DNA from: Bin107 sp965221655
GTDB lineage: Bacteria > UBA8248
Length of the DNA: 64,000 nt
Direction: 5' to 3'
Assembly (NCBI GenBank): GCA_965221655.1
Contig: OZ244906.1
Location: 1,736,001 to 1,800,000 of the forward strand
Shown: positions 48,967 to 55,856 of the stretch, one piece after another
How positions within the stretch are numbered: the stretch's first letter is position 1
Layout of the letters: each line of letters begins with the position of its first letter
Notes under the pieces: generated by a model
What the model saw: only the letters and a program-made list of their open reading frames with translations
Database searches by the model: none
Told to the model about the DNA's origin: nothing
Made by a program: the position numbers and the translations under genes

Positions 48967-50190
48967 ATGAACAGGCCCTATCTCAGACGCTCGCTCGAAC
49001 CCATCCTCGAGAAAGCTGCGGCCGAGTTTCCCGCCGTCGTTCTGACCGGACCGCGCCAGTCCGGCAAGACCACCCTGCTGCAACGTCTCTTCGGGCGGCG
49101 TTGTCGCTATGTCTCTTTGGAACCTCCGGATGTCCGCGCGGCCGCCGCAGAAGACCCGCGCGGTTTCCTGAAGCTGTACCCGGCGCCGGTGATCTTCGAT
49201 GAGGTGCAATACGCCCCGGACTTGCTGCCCTACATCAAGGAAATAATCGACTCAGACCGCACCCGCAACGGCCAGTATTTGTTGACGGGGTCGCAGAATC
49301 TCTTGCTCGCCGAGAAGGTGACCGAGTCGCTGGCGGGCCGTGCGGCCATGTTGCGCCTCTTGCCGCTGTCCCGACGGGAGGCGGAGGGGCGGTCGCGAGC
49401 GGCGCTCGCCTGGGAGGAGCGCCACCGGCCGGCGTCAGCGTCGCCGCATGCTTTTGAGGGGCTGTGGGAGAGCTTCCTTCGCGGCGGATACCCGGAACTG
49501 GCAATCCAGCCTGAGCGGGATGCGTCCCTTTGGCATTCGAGCTACATCCAGACCTATCTCGAACGGGACGTGCGTACACTTCGGCAGATTGGGGACCTGA
49601 CCCAGTACCAGAATTTCCTTCGGATGCTGGCGGCCAGGAGTGCCCAACTCTTGAATCTGACCGACATTGCCCGGGACCTCGGGGTTGCGCTCAACACCGT
49701 CAAGGCTTGGCTCTCCGTGCTCGAGGCCACCTATCAGGTAATCGTGCTGCGCCCCTATTTCGCCAACATCGGGAAAAGACTCGTCAAGACCCCCAAGGTG
49801 TACTTCACCGACGTCGGCACGCTTTGCTACCTGGCGGGTCTCAGAGACCCTGCCCACGCCGCATCGGGACCCATGGGTGGTACCATCATGGAAACGGCGG
49901 TGTTCTCTGAAATCGTCAGAACGTTGACGCATCGGGGAATGGACCCGCAGGTCTACTTTTGGCGCACGATGGCGGGGACGGAAGTGGACTTTGTGGTCGA
50001 GTCTGCAGGCGGCCTCGTCCCCATCGAGGTGAAGCTCTCGGCGACGCCGCGCCCGGCCATGGCCGCGTCTGTCAAAAGATTCCGGAGGGATCTGGGTAGT
50101 ACGGCACTGTCCGGCTACGTGGTGCATCCCGGCGATATACGCCTGCCCCTTGGCGACGGTGTCACGGCACTGCCTTTCGCCGAGCTATAA
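48967..50190 (+). CDS. AAA-type ATPase with DUF4143 nuclease-like C-terminus
   Basis: A 407-residue protein with an N-terminal AAA_14-like domain: Walker A GPRQSGKT at 28-35 and Walker B VIFDEVQYAP near 74-83. The C-terminal DUF4143 part includes TYLERDVRTLRQIGDL, LGVALNTVKAWLSVLEATYQV and KTPKVYFTDVGTLCYL. Its last third has EVDFVV and IEVKLS; Asp341, Glu354 and Lys356 would make a PD-(D/E)xK-like set. Members are common single genes in mobile or variable loci of bacteria and archaea; their role is unproven. No ribosome-binding site is present, and the promoter places the start of transcription at the ATG. A 64-bp direct repeat flanks the gene. Confidence 0.88.
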   Translation: MNRPYLRRSLEPILEKAAAEFPAVVLTGPRQSGKTTLLQRLFGRRCRYVSLEPPDVRAAAAEDPRGFLKLYPAPVIFDEVQYAPDLLPYIKEIIDSDRTRNGQYLLTGSQNLLLAEKVTESLAGRAAMLRLLPLSRREAEGRSRAALAWEERHRPASASPHAFEGLWESFLRGGYPELAIQPERDASLWHSSYIQTYLERDVRTLRQIGDLTQYQNFLRMLAARSAQLLNLTDIARDLGVALNTVKAWLSVLEATYQVIVLRPYFANIGKRLVKTPKVYFTDVGTLCYLAGLRDPAHAASGPMGGTIMETAVFSEIVRTLTHRGMDPQVYFWRTMAGTEVDFVVESAGGLVPIEVKLSATPRPAMAASVKRFRRDLGSTALSGYVVHPGDIRLPLGDGVTALPFAEL

Positions 50191-50260
50191 CGTTGCGGTT
50201 CCCAATGAGCGCTTCCAGCGATGAGCCGCACGTTCACGTGCTCAACCGCATCAAGCACGC

Positions 50261-50324
50261 GAAGCGCTGCGCGCGGTGGTAGACCTCATGATCGCCGAAA
50301 CCAAAGCGGGTATCGACATTTCCT
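50261..50324 (+). pseudogene. Diverged remnant of the GCS2 gene 3' end (right copy of the 64-bp repeat)
   Basis: In frame it reads EALRAVVDLMIAETKAGIDIS, against EALRAVVDLMIAETKAGLEVS at the intact gene. Differences are three synonymous changes in the first part and four altered codons near the end, of which three give conservative substitutions (L/I, E/D, V/I). The stop TAG is TGG here and the frame runs on to TGA at 50348. The pattern suggests that it evolved as coding sequence in another lineage and arrived with the insertion. Confidence 0.75.
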
Positions 50325-50394
50325 GGGGGGGTGCGCCTCACGGGAGATGAGTCGAAAAAAGCCTCTTGCCTCGAGCGACTCTTCTAGCTGGCTA

Positions 50395-51465
50395 TTAGCA
50401 TGAACGCAACCAGTTGGATGTGCATGAACTTGCAATTCGTTCCCAAAAACCGTCTTCGATTTTTTCAGATCTGACTGCTACTCGGAACTTTTCCCTGGTC
50501 AATTGCTCATCGATCCCGACTACGGAAACAGCCAGTGCGTCGATATTGGGAGCAATATCGGGAAGACACGGGGATTGAACCCGACTCGGCAACATCTTTG
50601 CCACTTGAAAGTCCTTGCTCAGCAAAAAGTTGACCGCCAGGAGGTTCGGGCGGCGGTTGCTCAAATCATTCGATTCTTGTTTATTATTCACTGCCTCCTT
50701 GAGAACCGTCTCAACGTAGGTTTTCGGATTGCCCGTTCGGTTGGGCATTCTGCCGGGCACGTAAGCACCGCCATTGCCGTCGTCCTCCACGTAGACGTGC
50801 AGCGAACTACTCGAATCCTTATGAAGAACTACGGGATTCTCCTGCTTGGAACGCTCTTTGGCGTCTGCCAAGTACGCGGGTTCGAGGAATGGGCGCAGGA
50901 TTTCATGAAGAAATCGGGTTTCATCCGAATTACGTGGTAGTTGGAAGGGAAGACAATAGTCGTAATAAATTCTAACACTCGAATCGATTTCCCACAAAAT
51001 CTCTTCAAGAAACGAAAGCAATGCGAACGATTTGCGATGCGAGTAGCATTCTACGTACAAACGCTTTCCATCTATCTCAACTGATAAATCCGGGCCAGAC
51101 TTGGACCAGCGCACATCCGTTCCGACACTGCATAAATGCTCGGCAACTTGCAGTTGCCAGGCCAGCGACCAATAAACGGCGAAATGACGGTCTCCGAGCA
51201 GGGATTTTTCGTGCTTCCAGTCGGGCAGGTTCTCGGCACAATGGAGAAGCGACTCCAAGCGCTCAAATGTGGATTCATCGTCATAGACCCCCAAACGCCA
51301 CGACATGAAGTGGCAATAATAGGGAGGTTTTTCGCAATGCCTCTTCATCTTCTCCAGCGGAAATGCACGCGCAATGGCCGGATATTTCTCAAGGCGTTGC
51401 CGAACGCGCTTCCAGTCGATTAGCCTGTGTACGAATTCATGCTGAGCATGTTCGGATGCAGACAT
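50395..51465 (-). CDS. Unknown protein with a possible PD-(D/E)xK-like nuclease core
   Basis: A 356-residue protein I do not recognise. It is richer in A and T than its neighbours, and has many Cys, Lys and Asn, so it is probably acquired. Residues 109-141 read like a restriction-endonuclease core: Glu109 in WQLQVAEHL, Pro125-Asp126 in SGPDLSVEID, and Glu139 in RLYVECYS. The expected Lys of E-x-K is replaced by Tyr (ECY), although HRK follows, so activity is doubtful. The ATG at 51465 has GGGAG about 12 bases upstream. It is next to the DUF4143 gene, on the other strand, and just outside ssrA. Confidence 0.6.
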   Translation of the reverse strand: MSASEHAQHEFVHRLIDWKRVRQRLEKYPAIARAFPLEKMKRHCEKPPYYCHFMSWRLGVYDDESTFERLESLLHCAENLPDWKHEKSLLGDRHFAVYWSLAWQLQVAEHLCSVGTDVRWSKSGPDLSVEIDGKRLYVECYSHRKSFALLSFLEEILWEIDSSVRIYYDYCLPFQLPRNSDETRFLHEILRPFLEPAYLADAKERSKQENPVVLHKDSSSSLHVYVEDDGNGGAYVPGRMPNRTGNPKTYVETVLKEAVNNKQESNDLSNRRPNLLAVNFLLSKDFQVAKMLPSRVQSPCLPDIAPNIDALAVSVVGIDEQLTREKFRVAVRSEKIEDGFWERIASSCTSNWLRSC

Positions 51466-51603
51466 TGTTGTTACTAACTCCCGATCGCAATGGCTTTCGC
51501 AACTCGCAGCAGTGCGCTTATTTTGAGGCTGTGCCCCGGCTAGACCGGACTACTCACTGCTACGTATTTCCAGGAACATGTTAATTCGGGGCAGGAATTA
51601 AAC

Positions 51604-51964
51604 TGGTGGAGGCGGCGGGAATCGAACCCGCGTCCGAAAGGCTTCCGTCGTGAGCGTCTACGCGCGTAGCCGGTGGTGAGGGTTTCGCCCGGCATCCGGC
51701 CCACCGGCGGGCCATCCACCGGGCTAGTCCGATTGGGTTTCGCCTAGCGGGCTGCGGACCGAAGCCCGGGTCGGCTAGTCCGCTTCATGACGTTCCACAC
51801 CCCGCCCGCGGACGAGGAGAGGGGGAACGCTCGCTAGCGGTTAGGCAGCGAGAGCCAGCTCGTTGTCGGCTGGTGTGGTTTTGCCACATTGATAACGGGG
51901 CCAAGTGGCGTCCCCGGCGCGCAGCTCAGACTTCAAATCCTCCCGTCGAATCCAAATCGCCCCC
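51604..51964 (-). ncRNA. ssrA: Transfer-messenger RNA (one-piece)
   Basis: A 361-base minus-strand gene. The 5' end GGGGGCG pairs with CGCCUCC near the 3' end (with one G-U), discriminator A and encoded CCA (51604-51606). GATTTGGATTCGACG at the 5' side and GGGTTCGATTCCCGCC in the T arm are standard. The tag frame lies about 80 bases in. It rescues stalled ribosomes with SmpB, whose gene is at 52201-52665, and marks products for ClpXP (clpX and clpP at 2425-4362). Confidence 0.96.
51841..51885 (-). other. tmRNA tag reading frame
   Basis: Resume codon GGC at 51885-51883 and stop TAA at 51843-51841 give GKTTPADNELALAA, preceded in the tag by the tRNA-borne Ala. The C-terminal LALAA is what ClpX recognises. 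Confidence 0.92.
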
Positions 51965-51971
51965 ATGAGAA

Positions 51972-51993
51972 GCGCACCCCGCGCGGGGTGCGC
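51972..51993. repeat. Perfect 22-bp palindrome between ssrA and the 68-residue gene
   Basis: GCGCACCCCGCGCGGGGTGCGC is a complete palindrome. It lies 7 bases upstream of ssrA and just downstream of the 51998 stop. On the minus strand it is followed by TTCT only, so termination is possible but weak; on the plus strand it is followed by CGTTTTATT. Confidence 0.6.
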
Positions 51994-51997
51994 CGTT

Positions 51998-52204
51998 TTA
52001 TTCTCCCCTCCCCCACATGCGGGGGTAGAAGACGACACACAAATAGGCGGCGGGCAGGGCGAAGAGCAGCCAGAGCCAGGCCGCCCGGCCCGCGAAGGCT
52101 CCCGGCCACGTGGAACCCACCGCAAGCCCGAAAGCCGCCATCGACACCTTGAGCAAGCTCACCTGCCACCACTGCATCGTGTAGGGCCGGAACAAGCCTC
52201 TCAT
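51998..52204 (-). CDS. Small membrane protein translationally coupled to smpB
   Basis: A 68-residue frame whose ATG (52204) overlaps the smpB stop as ATGA, which indicates translational coupling. It has two hydrophobic stretches (WQVSLLKVSMAAFGLAVGS; AAWLWLLFALPAAYLCVVFY), so it is probably an inner-membrane protein with both ends on the same side. I recognise no family. Overlap with smpB and position before ssrA make it likely to be real; a link to ribosome rescue is only suggested by location. Confidence 0.65.
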   Translation of the reverse strand: MRGLFRPYTMQWWQVSLLKVSMAAFGLAVGSTWPGAFAGRAAWLWLLFALPAAYLCVVFYPRMWGRGE

Positions 52205-52665
52205 CCCCGGTTCCTCTCTCTCAGGGCGCGCTCGACCTCGCGGTCCGCGGCGCGTTTTTTGAGTTCCTCGCGGCGGTCGTGGAGCTTCTTGCCCCTACCG
52301 ACGCCGAGCTCCACCTTGGCGCGTCCTTTTGAGAAATACATCTTCATCGGCACGAGCGTCATGCCCTTTTCGTTCACGCGGCCCATAAGGCGGCCAATCT
52401 CGCGCTTGTGGAGCAGCAACTTGCGCCTGCGGGTGGGCTCGTGGTTGTGGATGTTGCCGTGCCCGTAGGGAGCGATGTGGCAATCGACCAGCCACGCCTC
52501 GCCGCCGATAACGTCGCCGTAACTCTCCTTTAGATTCGCACGGCCCTCACGCAGGGATTTTACCTCGGTACCCGTGAGGACGAGGCCCGCCTCGTAGGTC
52601 TCCTCTATCGCGTACTCGGCGCGGGCGCGTCTGTTCTCCGCGATGATCTTGATTCCGCCCGCCAT
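52201..52665 (-). CDS. smpB: SsrA-binding protein SmpB
   Basis: Essential partner of tmRNA in trans-translation; it places tmRNA in the empty A site. The 154-residue protein has the OB-fold with IIAENRRARAEYAIEETYEAG at the start, VLTGTEVKSLREGRANL, HIAPYGHGNIHNHEP, and the basic C-terminal tail KKLHDRREELKKRAADREVERALRER. The ATG at 52665 has GAGG about 10 bases upstream. The stop overlaps the next gene's start. Its RNA partner is encoded immediately downstream on the same strand. Confidence 0.96.
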   Translation of the reverse strand: MAGGIKIIAENRRARAEYAIEETYEAGLVLTGTEVKSLREGRANLKESYGDVIGGEAWLVDCHIAPYGHGNIHNHEPTRRRKLLLHKREIGRLMGRVNEKGMTLVPMKMYFSKGRAKVELGVGRGKKLHDRREELKKRAADREVERALRERNRG

Positions 52666-52689
52666 CTCTGCGCCTCACGCATCCTGAGA

Positions 52690-52718
52690 GAAAAGAAAAA
52701 GGAGCGCGCCGCTCCTTG
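52690..52718 (-). terminator. Rho-independent terminator after rnr
   Basis: On the minus strand AAGGAGCG-GCG-CGCTCCTT (52699-52717) followed by TTTCTTTTC. Between rnr and smpB. Confidence 0.82.
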
Positions 52719-52807
52719 CGTTTCTTCCGTCGTCCAGCAGCAATATAGCCCCTCGCGCGCTTTTTCGCCACACGAAAATACGGAGAACACACGATACGCG
52801 GCCCCGC

Positions 52808-55030
52808 TCAGCGCCGCCGCCCACCCTTTCTTCTTCTGCCGCGGGGGAGGGAGGGTTTTTTGCGGGCGCGGCCACGCGCACGGACCGAAGCGGGTGCGTC
52901 GCCCATCTCGAAGACGATGCGCCGCGCAGCCAGGTCCACGCTCTCCACGCGAACGGAGACGGGATCGCCCAGGCGAAACCGCCTGCCCGTCGCGCGCCCC
53001 ACGACCGCGTATTCCTCGGGAATGAAGTGGTAGTAGTCCTCCGTCATGCGTTCGAGCGGAACCATGCCCTCCACGAAGGCGTCTTCGAGCTCCACGAAAA
53101 CGCCGAAGTTCGTAACGCCCGAGACGTGGCCCGCGAAGACCGCGCCGATTTTCTCGCGCATGAACAGGGCCTTCATGAAATCCGCCACCTCGCGCGCGGC
53201 TGCCTCCGCCGTGCGATCCTTCTCCGAAATCTCCGTGCAAAGAGCGGCGACTTGCTTCTCGCGCGGGGGGCGCGCGTCGCCTTGCATGAGGCTTTTGAGC
53301 CTGCGGTGAACGCACAGGTCGGCGTAGCGGCGAATCGGCGAGGTGAAGTGCGCGTAGCGCTCAAAACCAAGCCCGAAATGCTCCGCGGGAGCAGGCGCGT
53401 AGCGCGCCAGCTTCATGCTGCGCAGGACGGCGAGATGCACGAAGCGTTCGAACTCAGCCCCGCGCACGGCCTCGAACACCGCACGAAACCCACCGGGCCG
53501 CTCAAGTGCGGTCAGGCGCGGCGGCTTCACGCCCACTTTCGCCAGAATAGCCCGCAAGCCCTCGAGGCTCTCCTCGCCGGGCGGTGCGTGGACGCGGAAG
53601 ACGGCGGCCCCGCCCGCTTCGGCCAGATATTCCGCCACCGCGCGGTTCGCCGCCAGCATGCACTCCTCGATGAGCCTGTGCGCGCGCGTTCTGGGGGTGC
53701 GCTCGACGCCCGTGGGCATCCCCTCGGCGTCGAGCAGAATGCGGGCTTCGGGCAAATCGAAATCCAGGCTGCCCGCCCGCATGCGCCTTGCGTGGAGCTT
53801 CTCCGCCAGGGCCGCGAGTTCGCGCAGCGGCGCCTCCACCCCGCGCGCGGCCCGGACTTCTTCTTCCTGCGGGATAGCCGCATCTTCCAGAACGGCGGCC
53901 GCCCCGCGATAGGTGAGCGCCGCGCGCGAGCGAATGCGCGCGAAAGCGAGCCGCACTCCCGCGGGGTTGCCGTAGCGGTCGAAGTCGAGCAGGGCGCTGA
54001 GCGTGCGGCGCACGACGCCTGCACCGAGCGAGCACACCGCGCCCGTGAGGCGCGGCGGCAGCATGGGTATCGCCCGATCCGGAAAATACACGCTCACCCC
54101 GCGCGCGCGGGCTTCCCCGTCTATCGCTCCGCCGGGCTTCACGTAGTGGCCCACGTCGGCGATGTGCACGCCCAGGCGGCGGCCTCCGCCGGGGAGAGAC
54201 TCTATGGAAACCGCGTCGTCGCGGTCGCGCGCGTCCGCGGGGTCGATGCTGAACGCGCAAAGAGCGCGCAAGTCCTCCACCCCGTCGGGGAAGGCGTCGT
54301 CTTCTCCAGGCGGATGCGCGCGCGCCTCCTCGGCCAGCGCCTCGGGGGGAAATTCCTCGCGCAGGCCGTACCGGGCGAGCACCACCCGCTGCTCGGCGGC
54401 AGGCTCCTCGGGGTAGCCGAAAGACCGGAGAACGCGCCCCCGGGCGGGTGCGCCCCGCTCCGGATAGCGGGTGATAGCAACCTCCACCCATTCGCCCGCC
54501 CTGGCGTCTCCCGCTTCTTCGGGGTCGAGCACGACGAGGTGGGGGATGCGCTCTTCTCTGGGCTGCACCCAGACGCTCCCGCCCTCCACGAAGAGCCTGC
54601 CCACCAGGGTGCTGCGGGCGCGCTCGCGCACCTCGAGTACGCTGCCCTCGCGCCTGCCGTCGGGGTGTACCCGCTCCACCCGGGCGGAGACGAGGTCGCC
54701 GTCCATCGCCCCGCGCGTGCGTGTCTTCTTGATCATCACGTCGGCAGCATCTTCCCCCGGCGCAGTCAAGACGAAGCCAAACCCCTGCCTGTGGCCACGA
54801 AAAGTGCCCACACAAACCGAAAGAGCACCCGGCGTAGCGTAGCGGCCCCGCACCCGCAGGAGAACGCCCTCCTCCGCCATCGCGCGCAGGCGCTTTCTGA
54901 GGGCGGGCCGCGCGGCGGAAGGCACGCCGAGCAGGCGCACGAGTTCGCGCGTGGCCACGGGCCTGCCCGCGCGGGCGAGCAGGGCGGCGATCGATTGCGG
55001 GTCGGGGACGGCGTCTTTGTTTCGTTTCAC
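52808..55030 (-). CDS. rnr: Ribonuclease R
   Basis: 3'-5' exoribonuclease of the RNB family, which degrades structured RNA. The 740-residue protein starts with a winged-helix region, then two cold-shock domains, the catalytic RNB domain, an S1 domain and a basic tail rich in Arg and Lys. The catalytic Asp cluster lies in DPADARDRDDAVSIE, and HFTSPIRRYADL follows. RNase R helps to degrade mRNAs released by tmRNA, so nearness to smpB and ssrA is sensible. The start is GTG at 55030 with no strong ribosome-binding site; the phosphatase gene stops 11 bases upstream. Confidence 0.95.
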   Translation of the reverse strand: MKRNKDAVPDPQSIAALLARAGRPVATRELVRLLGVPSAARPALRKRLRAMAEEGVLLRVRGRYATPGALSVCVGTFRGHRQGFGFVLTAPGEDAADVMIKKTRTRGAMDGDLVSARVERVHPDGRREGSVLEVRERARSTLVGRLFVEGGSVWVQPREERIPHLVVLDPEEAGDARAGEWVEVAITRYPERGAPARGRVLRSFGYPEEPAAEQRVVLARYGLREEFPPEALAEEARAHPPGEDDAFPDGVEDLRALCAFSIDPADARDRDDAVSIESLPGGGRRLGVHIADVGHYVKPGGAIDGEARARGVSVYFPDRAIPMLPPRLTGAVCSLGAGVVRRTLSALLDFDRYGNPAGVRLAFARIRSRAALTYRGAAAVLEDAAIPQEEEVRAARGVEAPLRELAALAEKLHARRMRAGSLDFDLPEARILLDAEGMPTGVERTPRTRAHRLIEECMLAANRAVAEYLAEAGGAAVFRVHAPPGEESLEGLRAILAKVGVKPPRLTALERPGGFRAVFEAVRGAEFERFVHLAVLRSMKLARYAPAPAEHFGLGFERYAHFTSPIRRYADLCVHRRLKSLMQGDARPPREKQVAALCTEISEKDRTAEAAAREVADFMKALFMREKIGAVFAGHVSGVTNFGVFVELEDAFVEGMVPLERMTEDYYHFIPEEYAVVGRATGRRFRLGDPVSVRVESVDLAARRIVFEMGDAPASVRARGRARKKPSLPRGRRRKGGRRR

Positions 55031-55041
55031 GAAGAGTCGGC

Positions 55042-55704
55042 TTATTCCACTTCCCGGGCGAACACCTGGTGGCAGTCCACGACTTCGCCCTCAGCCAGTT
55101 GGACGCACGAGAGGCACCCGCCCGCCACGGCGCGCGTGTCGATGCCCAGGTAGAAGGGAAGCCTGTCGTTCAGCACCGGGGTGGGGGTGTGGCCGAAGAC
55201 GACGGGCTTTCCGAAGTCGTGTTCCGCGTCGAGAAACTCACGGCGTATCCAGACCAAATCCATCGGGTCCTGACGCTCAAGGGAAACGCCCGGGCGCAAA
55301 CCCGCATGCACGAATATGAACCCGCGGCTCACGTGCATCCACTGCAAATTCTCAAAAAACGCCGCGTGCGCCTCGGGCAGGCGAATTTCGCCTCTTGTGT
55401 CCAGATAACCATCGAGGGTCTCGTGGCCGCCGTTCATGAAGTAAACGCCCGCCTCGTAGTTCCCGCCGCCCGCGAGGTGATCCAGAAACATGTCCTCATG
55501 GTTGCCGCGCAAGCACACGGCGCGCGGATGGCGCTTCTGAAAAGAGATGAGAAACTCGACCACCCCCCGCGAATCCCGCCCCCGATCGATGAAATCCCCG
55601 AGAAAGACGACCTCGTCGTCCTCTTGAAAGGACACGCGCTCCACCAGTGCCTCCAGCATGTGAAGCTGGCCGTGAATGTCGCCGACGGCGTAGAGGTTCG
55701 ACAT
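55042..55704 (-). CDS. PPP-family metallophosphatase (serine/threonine phosphatase-like)
   Basis: A 220-residue phosphatase with the full PPP signature set: GDIHGQ (8-13), GDFIDRG, LRGNHED, FVHAG and VFGHTP. Relatives include bacterial ApaH-like and PrpE-like enzymes that act on protein phosphate or dinucleoside polyphosphate; the substrate here is not clear. The ATG at 55704 puts GDIHG at residue 8, as usual; the open frame further upstream overlaps polA and is not related. It lies between polA and rnr on the same strand, 11 bases before rnr, so it is probably co-transcribed with rnr. Confidence 0.9.
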   Translation of the reverse strand: MSNLYAVGDIHGQLHMLEALVERVSFQEDDEVVFLGDFIDRGRDSRGVVEFLISFQKRHPRAVCLRGNHEDMFLDHLAGGGNYEAGVYFMNGGHETLDGYLDTRGEIRLPEAHAAFFENLQWMHVSRGFIFVHAGLRPGVSLERQDPMDLVWIRREFLDAEHDFGKPVVFGHTPTPVLNDRLPFYLGIDTRAVAGGCLSCVQLAEGEVVDCHQVFAREVE

Positions 55705-55856
55705 ACGGAAACGAAGGCCTCGCGGGTGGGGGAGGGAATCGTTGCGGCGGGCTACTTTTTTATTGTATGGCGCGCGCGGCGAGGGCGCAAGACGCAAGCG
55801 CCTCTCCGGTGCGCGCGGCACGCACAAAACACGGACTGCAACGAAACCGGGGCCGC

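Noticed and set aside
50221..50403. A short plus-strand frame of 60 codons after the DUF4143 gene.
   Set aside because: It runs across the GCS2 remnant in another frame and shows no coding features.
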